A stretch of 53,997 nt of DNA from NCBI GenBank assembly GCA_016280445.1, contig JAEEGS010000040.1:1-53997 (forward strand), written 5' to 3'. The notes under the pieces were generated by a model that had not been told where the DNA came from, did not search any database, and saw only the letters and a list, made by a program, of their open reading frames with translations. The position numbers and the translations under genes are program-made. Positions 24,583 through 31,098 of this stretch are shown one piece after another. The DNA comes from Bacteroidaceae bacterium (GTDB lineage: Bacteria; Bacteroidota; Bacteroidia; Bacteroidales; Bacteroidaceae). How positions within the stretch are numbered: position 1 is the stretch's first letter; the number at the start of each line of letters is the position of its first letter.

Positions 24583-25490
24583 ACACGTGTTTCCTCCAAG
24601 AATCTCAACTCCGCCTCCAGCATCTCCAGTTTCTCCATGCGGTAACCCGCCTTGCGCGCCTCCTCGATGGGACGGGTGTAGAGATACTCAATCTCCATCC
24701 GACGCTTGAACTCGAAGTCCAGTTTCATGCTAGGCGAATAAGGAGTCATGTGCACCGTGTTGTATATCATCTTGTCGGCAAACGTCTCGTCGATGTTCTT
24801 CACCCCACATGCCTGTGCCGCCTCAATCACCTCCATCATCTGGTCTTTGATGAGCTGCAAGGTGCTGGGATGCTGCAGCAGGATGTCTGTCTGCGTGTTC
24901 AGCGCCACCGTCATGCCATTGAAGGGCATGTTCCACACAGCCTTCTTCCATCGTGCCTCCAGATACTCCACCTCATTGGCATCGATACCAGCGGCACGGA
25001 AGTCGTTCACCACCTCATCAATCCGCGCCTGATTCTTGCACGAATAGTTGCCGATGTTGATGTAACCATAACACTGATGATTCACCCTTCCTGGCTCTGT
25101 CTTCGCACTACAAATGAATGCCAAACCAGCCGCCAACTGCACTTCTGGGAACATCTTCTGCACATCCTCCTCCACACCGATGCCATTCTGAATCAACACC
25201 ACCAGCGTGTCTTCCTTCAGCAATGGAGGCAGCAAGTTAGGCAGCAAATGGTTGTTCACCGTCTTCAAGCCAATCAGCACAACGTCACACTTCGGCATGT
25301 CTGCAGCATCACCATAAGCATTCACATGTGCAAGGTGGAAACTGCCATCGCAGGAGTCCACCTGAAAGCCACGCTCCTTCACATATTGATAATCACTATG
25401 GGAAAGGAAATGCACCTCCTTACCCGAATGTGCCAACTTGGCTCCATAATAGCCGCCAATGGCACCTGCTCCAATCACTCCGTATCTCAT
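24576..25490 (-). CDS. panE: 2-dehydropantoate 2-reductase (ketopantoate reductase)
   Basis: The 304-residue protein begins with the NADPH-binding GAGAIGGYYGAKLA. It has the family segments VLIGLKTVNNHLLPNLLPPLL, VLIQNGIGVEE and the catalytic-lysine region EARWKKAVWNMPFNG. It reduces ketopantoate to pantoate in pantothenate/CoA synthesis. The frame reaches 25502, but the ATG at 25490 is better because the -7 element at 25513-25520 would put the transcription start next to 25502. It is the first gene of a two-gene leftward operon with the HAD phosphatase. Confidence 0.92.
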   Translation of the reverse strand: MRYGVIGAGAIGGYYGAKLAHSGKEVHFLSHSDYQYVKERGFQVDSCDGSFHLAHVNAYGDAADMPKCDVVLIGLKTVNNHLLPNLLPPLLKEDTLVVLIQNGIGVEEDVQKMFPEVQLAAGLAFICSAKTEPGRVNHQCYGYINIGNYSCKNQARIDEVVNDFRAAGIDANEVEYLEARWKKAVWNMPFNGMTVALNTQTDILLQHPSTLQLIKDQMMEVIEAAQACGVKNIDETFADKMIYNTVHMTPYSPSMKLDFEFKRRMEIEYLYTRPIEEARKAGYRMEKLEMLEAELRFLEETRVC

Positions 25491-25512
25491 GTCGTCAATC
25501 AATTTATGCGTG

Positions 25513-25520
25513 CAAAGGTA
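25513..25520 (-). promoter_or_regulatory. -7 promoter element of panE
   Basis: On the minus strand TACCTTTG followed by CA lies 22 bp ahead of the panE ATG. This fits the TAnnTTTG consensus. A clear TTTG at -33 is not seen. Confidence 0.6.
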
Positions 25521-25643
25521 GTGAAAAAAAAGAATTCAGCCATCCCTTTCGGAGTAAAAATCAAAAAGGGGGAAGGGAGAGAGGTGATAAGTCAACAAAG
25601 GGAAAGGAAGAATTGCCACAACCTCTTTACCGGTTCTTACAGT

Positions 25644-25726
25644 GCCTCTAAACCGACGTCGTCGATGTCGGTTAACCGATGTCGTCGATGTCGACCAACC
25701 GATGTCGACGACGTCGATTCAGAGGC
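25644..25726. repeat. Intergenic three-dyad palindromic element D (different sequence, same plan)
   Basis: Three near-palindromic units built on ACCGATGTCGTCGATGTCG begin at 25652, 25675 and 25698, a strict 23-bp period. The whole is enclosed by arms GCCTCTAA (25644) and TTCAGAGGC (ending 25726), so left and right halves (25644-25672 and 25698-25726) are inverted repeats. The layout is the same as in elements A-C, and even the GCCTC/GAGGC arm core is shared, but the unit sequence differs. Confidence 0.8.
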
Positions 25727-25727
25727 T

Positions 25728-25800
25728 ACGACGTAGAGGAAATCAGAACAACGACGTAGAGGAAATGGAGGATGTGACGTAAAGGAAATGGAGGATGTGG
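25728..25800. repeat. Three-unit tandem repeat D-prime, 23-bp period
   Basis: Units based on ACGACGTAGAGGAAAT begin at 25728, 25751 and, in a changed form (GTGACGTAAAGGAAAT), 25774. The spacing is 23 bp each time, directly after element D. The second and third units share AATGGAGGATGTG. Together with D this occupies about half of the 340-bp gap between panE and the methyltransferase gene. In the rest I see only the panE promoter and A-rich sequence. Confidence 0.7.
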
Positions 25801-25830
25801 AAGAGAATCAGCGGAGGTGGTGGAAGATAG

Positions 25831-27045
25831 TCACCCTTCCACCTTCGTGCATTTGAGCAACACATCACCCATTCCCCTCACTTTGGCACCAAAGAGGTAG
25901 ATGTCGCCACCATCCTTGATGCGCGTGCGTTGACGCAGTTGGTCGGCTGTCATGATGAAGTTTCGGGTGGCAATGTTGGCTTGGGGAATCGCTCGCTGGA
26001 GCAGTTTGAGCGTCTTGGAGGAGAAAGGAATTTGTTCGCCGACGATGAAGGTTCGGCCAGGAAAATCAGGAATCAGGTCATCGGAGGTCATCAGATGCGT
26101 TTCAAAGTCCAGTTGGCACACAGGGAAACGCTGACAGAGAGAACCAAACGCCTGTGCTTTCATGAGCGTGACATCAGGCTCATAAAGGAACCTCCCCACC
26201 CCCTCCGATGCAACAAGAACTTCCATCTCATCGGACAAATGGAAAGAATATGCTATTTTCCCTGAAGAAAGGAAATCCACACAATGCACTACACACTCCG
26301 CATGGGCACCTCCCCCTTCCTCAACAGGGAGGGTCGGGGTGGGTCTCTGTTTCACCAAAACCTCCTTGCACTCGTTCTTCACCCCCACCACATACACATC
26401 CGTCACCCCTTTCAACTTCCGCAAGACATCGGTCAAATCAACCATCGGCGAGAGTTTCACCAGCACCATCCCGGCGTGGCTCAGCAGTTCGTCCTGCCAC
26501 TCCACGATGTTGGGTTCACAATCCTCCATCGCATACACACGACTCCCATCACCCGCACGACGGGCAGGGTCGAGATAGATGACATCCACCGATGGAATGG
26601 GCATTTCCCGTCCATCGCCGCACCTCACTTCCACCTCTGGATGCCGACCGTCGGCCAGCACTCCGAAGTTGTGTCTTGCCATCTCACAAAGCGCCTCGCC
26701 CCGTTCCGTATAGACGGCACGTTCCATCCCCTCCGACATATACCAGAAATCGATGCCCATGCCGCCAGTCATGTCGCAAAGGCTCCTCCCCTCAATGATG
26801 CTCCGCTTATATCGGGCTGTCACCTCCGAACTGCATTGTTCGGCAGGCACTTTGCCACCCATCACCAGATTGGCATTTCCATACCATTCCGGCAACTTCC
26901 CCTTTAACCGCCTCCGAGCCTCAATTTGCTCCACAACAAACGGAACATCCACCCCCTGATAACGTCGAGCCGCCAACAGCAACTCAGCCGTATCATCGTT
27001 CAGATGCTCCTGTATGAAATCACGAAGTTCTAGAGTCCAGTTCAT
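25831..27045 (-). CDS. SAM-dependent methyltransferase with THUMP-like domain
   Basis: The 404-residue protein has an N-terminal helical region, a class I methyltransferase core with the SAM-binding CDMTGGMGIDFWYMSEG and catalytic-loop YLDPARRAG (about residues 90-250), and a C-terminal THUMP-like domain ending IYLFGAKVRGMGDVLLKC. This architecture is common in Bacteroidota. RNA methylation is the likely role and the target is unknown. The start at 27045 follows TAGGAG; a TTG-initiated frame extends five codons more. An odd segment, RPTPTLPVEEGGG, at about residues 237-249 is encoded by a palindromic repeat (26309-26345), probably a later in-frame insertion. It starts 8 bp after the DUF4468-like gene. 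Confidence 0.88.
   Translation of the reverse strand: MNWTLELRDFIQEHLNDDTAELLLAARRYQGVDVPFVVEQIEARRRLKGKLPEWYGNANLVMGGKVPAEQCSSEVTARYKRSIIEGRSLCDMTGGMGIDFWYMSEGMERAVYTERGEALCEMARHNFGVLADGRHPEVEVRCGDGREMPIPSVDVIYLDPARRAGDGSRVYAMEDCEPNIVEWQDELLSHAGMVLVKLSPMVDLTDVLRKLKGVTDVYVVGVKNECKEVLVKQRPTPTLPVEEGGGAHAECVVHCVDFLSSGKIAYSFHLSDEMEVLVASEGVGRFLYEPDVTLMKAQAFGSLCQRFPVCQLDFETHLMTSDDLIPDFPGRTFIVGEQIPFSSKTLKLLQRAIPQANIATRNFIMTADQLRQRTRIKDGGDIYLFGAKVRGMGDVLLKCTKVEG
26309..26345. repeat. GACCC-type GC-rich palindrome inside the methyltransferase gene
   Basis: On the minus strand this reads GACCCACCCCGACCCTCCCT, then TGTTGAGGAAGGGGGAG. It belongs to the same family as the copies at 42839, 45435, 45581 and 48734 and is translated as RPTPTLPVEEGGG. 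Confidence 0.65.
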
Positions 27046-27053
27046 TCCAACTC

Positions 27054-27788
27054 CTACCAATTGTCGTCGTCATTCCCCACAAGCCCGTTCTTCACAGCCT
27101 CCTCCACCTTATCCATCACAGCGTTTGAATAGGCATGAGTCATCACGAGGGCCTTGGCACAGGTGCGCTTCTGGGGGTCTTTCTCCACAAAGGGGTAGTG
27201 ACGGGCAATCTCCCACTGCTCATCGTAGAGGTTGGCGTTCGTCTTGTCATCCTTTTTCCGTTTCGAGTCACCATACGTCTGCCGACTGTTGTCGGTGGGG
27301 CTCAGCCATCCGCCACTGATGTCGGCCAGGATGTCATAACTCTGCACCGTGTATGTCACACGAATGCGCCCGTCCTTGATGTCAAGTCTGATGACAGGCG
27401 TGATGCTGACAGAATACTTGTTGAGGGTGCCCATGTGCTCCGCGATGTTCTGGATGGTGGAAGAAATGATGATACAACCCGCCTCCTTATCGTTCAACGT
27501 AATGGCCTGCTTGTCCTTGAAAGTGGCGGTTGCCCAATAGTTCAGGGCAAGATACAGTTGCTGCTTGCTCTTGCCTGGTGCTTCTATCACCTGCTGATAA
27601 GTCAAAGACTCGTTCTTGTCGAACCTCAATCCGCTGGCCAAGTTGGCAGCAGCATCAAGCCATTTCTCGCCATAGCGTTGCTTGGCATACTTCTCAAGGT
27701 CGGCAGCCTTCACCATTTGTGCCTGAACTTTCATGGTGCCGCAGAAAAGAAGGATGGCGGCAAACATCCAAGAAAAAAACTTTTTCAT
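27054..27788 (-). CDS. Secreted DUF4468-like protein
   Basis: The 244-residue protein has a signal peptide (MKKFFSWMFAAILLFCGTMKVQAQ) and a middle region with alternating strands (LYLALNYWATATFKDKQAITLNDKEAGCIIIS, then VIRLDIKDGRIRVTYTVQSYDI) that resembles the DUF4468 family of Bacteroidota periplasmic or outer-membrane-associated proteins. The function of the family is unknown. The C-terminal third is charged and probably helical. It directly precedes the methyltransferase gene (8 bp gap), which may reflect co-transcription only. I could not find a convincing promoter immediately upstream. Confidence 0.65.
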   Translation of the reverse strand: MKKFFSWMFAAILLFCGTMKVQAQMVKAADLEKYAKQRYGEKWLDAAANLASGLRFDKNESLTYQQVIEAPGKSKQQLYLALNYWATATFKDKQAITLNDKEAGCIIISSTIQNIAEHMGTLNKYSVSITPVIRLDIKDGRIRVTYTVQSYDILADISGGWLSPTDNSRQTYGDSKRKKDDKTNANLYDEQWEIARHYPFVEKDPQKRTCAKALVMTHAYSNAVMDKVEEAVKNGLVGNDDDNW

Positions 27789-28117
27789 CGATATTGTTTT
27801 TGATAGTCAATCACGTTTTGTGTCACGAACCAAAGGTTCAATCCTCTTCATCACCAACGCGCCTTCTGTCGCGTTCTCTGAAGTTGTTTACACTGTAACC
27901 CAACAAGTGGGTTCGTGGCCAAACAGCCTCTGGCACCTTCTTTTTTCTTGGTTGTTTTTCATCATCGGTAATTGGTTTTTTGTCATGTTTATGTTTTGTT
28001 TTTGGCAGTGGGATTATTAGTAATGGGCAAATGTATGACATTCTTTCAAATATACAAAAAAATTAACAAAATTATTTTCATAAAATGTCATTAGCAGGCC
28101 AGTTCTCGGTACAAACA

Positions 28118-28149
28118 CTTGTTTATGTCCTTCTTTTTTTATATCTTTG
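28118..28149 (+). promoter_or_regulatory. Promoter without a following protein gene
   Basis: CTTG at 28118-28121, a 20-base spacer and TATCTTTG at 28142-28149 match the Bacteroidota consensus. No plausible ORF starts downstream for 300 bp. What follows is the hairpin-rich region described as a candidate small RNA. Confidence 0.6.
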
Positions 28150-28155
28150 TCGCGA

Positions 28156-28268
28156 AATAAGAAGTTCATCAGACTCATAAATTGGTACAAGGAATTCATC
28201 AATTCCTTGTACTTACTCATCAATCGGTTCTTTCAATTCATCAATTCTAAGAACCGATTTATTTTTGT
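28156..28268 (+). ncRNA. Candidate small RNA with two perfect hairpins and four TCATCA motifs
   Basis: Downstream of a good promoter lie a 12-bp perfect hairpin (GTACAAGGAATT, loop CATC, AATTCCTTGTAC; 28185-28212) and an 11-bp perfect hairpin (AATCGGTTCTT ... AAGAACCGATT; 28222-28259). The second is followed by TTATTTTTG, which looks like a terminator. The motif TCATCA occurs at 28166, 28196, 28217 and 28238, including in the loops of both hairpins. The predicted transcript is about 110 nt. No known RNA family was recognised. Confidence 0.45.
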
Positions 28269-28285
28269 ACTTACGTTACCATTAT

Positions 28286-28345
28286 GGAGGTTATTACACA
28301 GAGTCGGTGGAGGTTGCTACACCGACGCAGAAGAGGTTGTTACAC
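28286..28345. repeat. Three-unit repeat E, 23-bp period
   Basis: Three units of the form GAGGTTxxTACAC begin at 28286, 28309 and 28332, spaced 23 bp. The middle unit lies within GTCGGTG ... CACCGAC, a 7-bp stem. With the candidate small RNA and the mnmG promoter this covers most of the structured part of the 668-bp gap 27789-28456. In 27789-28117 I see only A/T-rich sequence. Confidence 0.55.
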
Positions 28346-28410
28346 AATGGAAGTGGAGGCAATGGGATTTCGAGGATTTCACGTTAAAAATCAATGATTT
28401 ATTTTGTACT

Positions 28411-28435
28411 GTGCTCACTTAATCGTACCTTTGCA
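28411..28435 (+). promoter_or_regulatory. Promoter of mnmG
   Basis: TACCTTTG at 28426-28433 followed by CA lies 23 bp ahead of the ATG at 28457. The whole 25-base block is identical to that ahead of rfbB (5320-5344), and the eight bases ATTTTGTA just upstream are shared too. Confidence 0.75.
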
Positions 28436-28456
28436 ACTCAATTACGCGTAAAACAA

Positions 28457-30364
28457 ATGATTTTCAACTATGATGTAGTTGTGGTGGGAGCAGGTCACGC
28501 TGGATGTGAGGCTGCTGCCGCCGCTGCTAATTTGGGTGTCAAGACGTGTCTCATCACGATGGACATGAACAAGATTGCACAGATGTCGTGCAATCCCGCC
28601 ATTGGTGGCATTGCTAAAGGACAGATTGTGAGGGAGATAGACGCACTTGGAGGCTACACAGGCATCGTGACAGACCGTTGTAGCCTGCAATTCAGGATGC
28701 TGAACCTCTCAAAAGGGCCAGCGGTGTGGAGCCCCCGTTCGCAATGCGACCGTGCCAAGTTCATCTGGACATGGAGAGAGATTCTGGAGAACACGCCCAA
28801 TCTGCAAATCTGGCAAGACCAAGCGAGAGAATTAATCGTTGAAAATCAAATCGTTAAAGGAGTAAAAACCTATTACGGAGCAGAGTTCCGTGCCCAATGT
28901 GTTATCATCACCGCAGGTACCTTCCTGAACGGATTGATGCACATCGGCAGAGTGAAGATACAAGGTGGCAGATGTGCCGAAGCGGCTTCGCTCGAACTGA
29001 CCGAATCCATCACCAAGCACGGCATCCGTTCCGGCAGAATGAAGACGGGCACCCCTGTGCGCATTGACAAGAGAAGCGTGGACTTCTCGCTAATGGAAAA
29101 GCAGGATGGCGACCACGACTTCCACAAGTTCTCTTATCTGCCTACAGAAAACACTTCTGTGACGGAACGCAACAACCAGCCCTGCTGGATTTGCTATACC
29201 AACACAGAAGTGCACGAGGTGCTGCGTTCAGGTCTCCCCGACTCTCCTCTCTACAACGGACAAATTCAGAGCATCGGTCCCCGCTATTGTCCGAGCATCG
29301 AGACGAAACTCCACACCTTCCCCGACAAGGACGAGCACATGCTCTTCCTCGAACCTGAAGGAGAGACGACCAACGAGATGTACCTGAACGGCTTCTCCTC
29401 CTCCCTCCCCTTAGACATCCAACTGACGGCTCTGCGCAAGATTCCCGCCTTCAAGAATCTGGAGGTGTATCGACCGGGCTATGCCATCGAATATGACTTC
29501 TTTGACCCCACACAACTGAAGCATTCGCTGGAGTCGAAGGTGGTGAAAAACCTCTTCTTTGCAGGACAGGTGAACGGCACAACGGGCTATGAGGAAGCGG
29601 CCGGACAAGGTGTGATTGCAGGCATCAATGCAGCCATCAACAGCCGCCCCACCCTCAACGAGGGAGAACCTTTCACTTTGGGACGCAACGAAGCCTATAT
29701 CGGTGTGCTGATTGACGACCTCGTGACGAAGGGTGTGGACGAGCCTTACCGCATGTTCACTTCCCGTGCCGAATACCGCATTCTGCTGCGTCAGGACGAT
29801 GCCGACATGCGCCTCACAGAACGCAGTTATCAGTTAGGACTGGCCTCAGAGGAACGCTATCAACTGATGAAGACCAAGAAAGAGAAGATAGAGGCCATCA
29901 CCCACTTCATTGAGAACTTCTCCTTGAAGCCGTCACTCATCAACCCATTGCTCGAAACCCTGGGCACCACCCCACTCCGCCAAGGTTGCAAGTTGGAGGA
30001 ACTGCTGGGACGCCCACAAGTCCACATCAGTAACACCGCCCCACACATTAAACCCTTCCGCGAGATGCTGGAGCAACTGCTGGCCGACGAAGACCTTCGA
30101 CGCGAAGAAATCATTGAGGCGGCAGAGATACGAGTCAAATACAAGGGATACATCTATCGCGAACAGCAAATGGCCGACAAGATGATTCGTCTGGAGAACA
30201 TCAAGATTCTGGGCAAGTTCGACTATCCCAACATGACCCAAATCTCCATCGAGGCACGCCAGAAACTACAAGCCATCCAGCCCGTCACGCTGGCACAGGC
30301 CTCACGCATCCCGGGGGTGTCTCCATCCGACATCAACATCATGTTGGTGCTGATGGGAAGATAA
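28457..30364 (+). CDS. mnmG: tRNA uridine-5-carboxymethylaminomethyl modification enzyme MnmG (GidA)
   Basis: The 635-residue protein has the FAD-binding VVVGAGHAGCEAAAAAA at the N-terminus, the MnmG signatures MSCNPAIGGIAKGQIVREID and GPAVWSPRSQCDR, FFAGQVNGTTGYEEAAGQG for the second FAD contact, and the helical C-terminal MnmE-binding domain ending IPGVSPSDINIMLVLMG. With MnmE it installs the cmnm5 group on wobble uridine 34 of several tRNAs. The frame is open upstream to 28394, but the promoter at 28411-28435 fixes the start at 28457. It heads the mnmG-apt-uvrC-dtd-deoC run. A parS site begins 6 bp after the stop. Confidence 0.97.
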   Translation: MIFNYDVVVVGAGHAGCEAAAAAANLGVKTCLITMDMNKIAQMSCNPAIGGIAKGQIVREIDALGGYTGIVTDRCSLQFRMLNLSKGPAVWSPRSQCDRAKFIWTWREILENTPNLQIWQDQARELIVENQIVKGVKTYYGAEFRAQCVIITAGTFLNGLMHIGRVKIQGGRCAEAASLELTESITKHGIRSGRMKTGTPVRIDKRSVDFSLMEKQDGDHDFHKFSYLPTENTSVTERNNQPCWICYTNTEVHEVLRSGLPDSPLYNGQIQSIGPRYCPSIETKLHTFPDKDEHMLFLEPEGETTNEMYLNGFSSSLPLDIQLTALRKIPAFKNLEVYRPGYAIEYDFFDPTQLKHSLESKVVKNLFFAGQVNGTTGYEEAAGQGVIAGINAAINSRPTLNEGEPFTLGRNEAYIGVLIDDLVTKGVDEPYRMFTSRAEYRILLRQDDADMRLTERSYQLGLASEERYQLMKTKKEKIEAITHFIENFSLKPSLINPLLETLGTTPLRQGCKLEELLGRPQVHISNTAPHIKPFREMLEQLLADEDLRREEIIEAAEIRVKYKGYIYREQQMADKMIRLENIKILGKFDYPNMTQISIEARQKLQAIQPVTLAQASRIPGVSPSDINIMLVLMGR

Positions 30365-30370
30365 GACGAT

Positions 30371-30386
30371 TGTTCCACGTGAAACA
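30371..30386. promoter_or_regulatory. parS centromere site 1 (ParB-binding)
   Basis: TGTTCCACGTGAAACA matches the bacterial parS consensus (TGTTnCACGTGAAACA) at every position. It lies between mnmG and apt. parS sites are bound by ParB and cluster near the replication origin. Confidence 0.9.
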
Positions 30387-30463
30387 ATTAGTGCATATCA
30401 AATGCAAAATCAACGGGTTAGAAGATTACATCAAACAAAACATATAATCACAACAGAACAACC

Positions 30464-30994
30464 ATGAACAATCAGTATCTATTAGACCATTTACGTTGCA
30501 TTCCTGACTTTCCACAGAAGGGCATCAACTTCCGCGACGTCACTACTCTCTTCAAAGATGCAAAAGCACTTGAAATCATGGAAGAGGAGCTTTACGAACT
30601 CTACAAGGACAAGGGCATCACGAAAGTGGTGGGGCTTGAAACACGCGGCTATATCATGGGGGCAGTTCTGGCACGCCGTCTGAATGCAGGTTTCGTGATG
30701 GCTCGCAAACCAGGAAAACTCCCCGCTACAACAGTAAGGGAAAGTTTCACGAAAGAATATGGTACCGACGCCATCGAAATACACCAGGATGCGATTGAAC
30801 CCAGCGATGTGGTTCTCCTGCACGATGACTTGCTTGCCACAGGAGGCACCATCAAGGCTGCATGGAATTTGGTGAGGAAACTCAACCCCAAGAAATGCTA
30901 CATGAACTTCTTGGTGGAAATACGCGATGAGGGCTTACACGGAAGGGAGTCGATTGGCGACGGGATAGAGATCACCACGCTTCTTAAGGTTTAA
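30464..30994 (+). CDS. apt: Adenine phosphoribosyltransferase
   Basis: The 176-residue protein is a type I phosphoribosyltransferase with the Apt N-terminus (IPDFPQKGINFRDVTTLFKD), the LETRGYIMGAVLA segment and the PRPP-binding VVLLHDDLLATGGTIKAA. It converts adenine and PRPP to AMP in purine salvage. The start is preceded by an A-rich leader. It is flanked on both sides by parS sites (30371 and 31051), an unusual location in that the gene sits between two ParB nucleation points. Confidence 0.96.
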   Translation: MNNQYLLDHLRCIPDFPQKGINFRDVTTLFKDAKALEIMEEELYELYKDKGITKVVGLETRGYIMGAVLARRLNAGFVMARKPGKLPATTVRESFTKEYGTDAIEIHQDAIEPSDVVLLHDDLLATGGTIKAAWNLVRKLNPKKCYMNFLVEIRDEGLHGRESIGDGIEITTLLKV

Positions 30995-31050
30995 CAGAAC
31001 ATGCAACACGAGTTTGTTTCATGCTGATTTTGCATCAGTTAGGAGTGAAT

Positions 31051-31066
31051 TGTTTCACGTGGAACA
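31051..31066. promoter_or_regulatory. parS centromere site 2 (ParB-binding)
   Basis: TGTTTCACGTGGAACA is the exact reverse complement of parS site 1, so it is also a full consensus match. It lies between apt and uvrC, 680 bp from site 1. Confidence 0.9.
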
Positions 31067-31098
31067 TTAACAGTAGTGAAAGTAACACTTGAAGTGGA

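Noticed and set aside
28017-28223. 68-codon minus-strand frame (YKELMNSLYQFMSLMNFLF) over the candidate small RNA
   Set aside because: It is derived from the palindromic hairpins, which give similar peptides on both strands. No promoter or ribosome site supports it.
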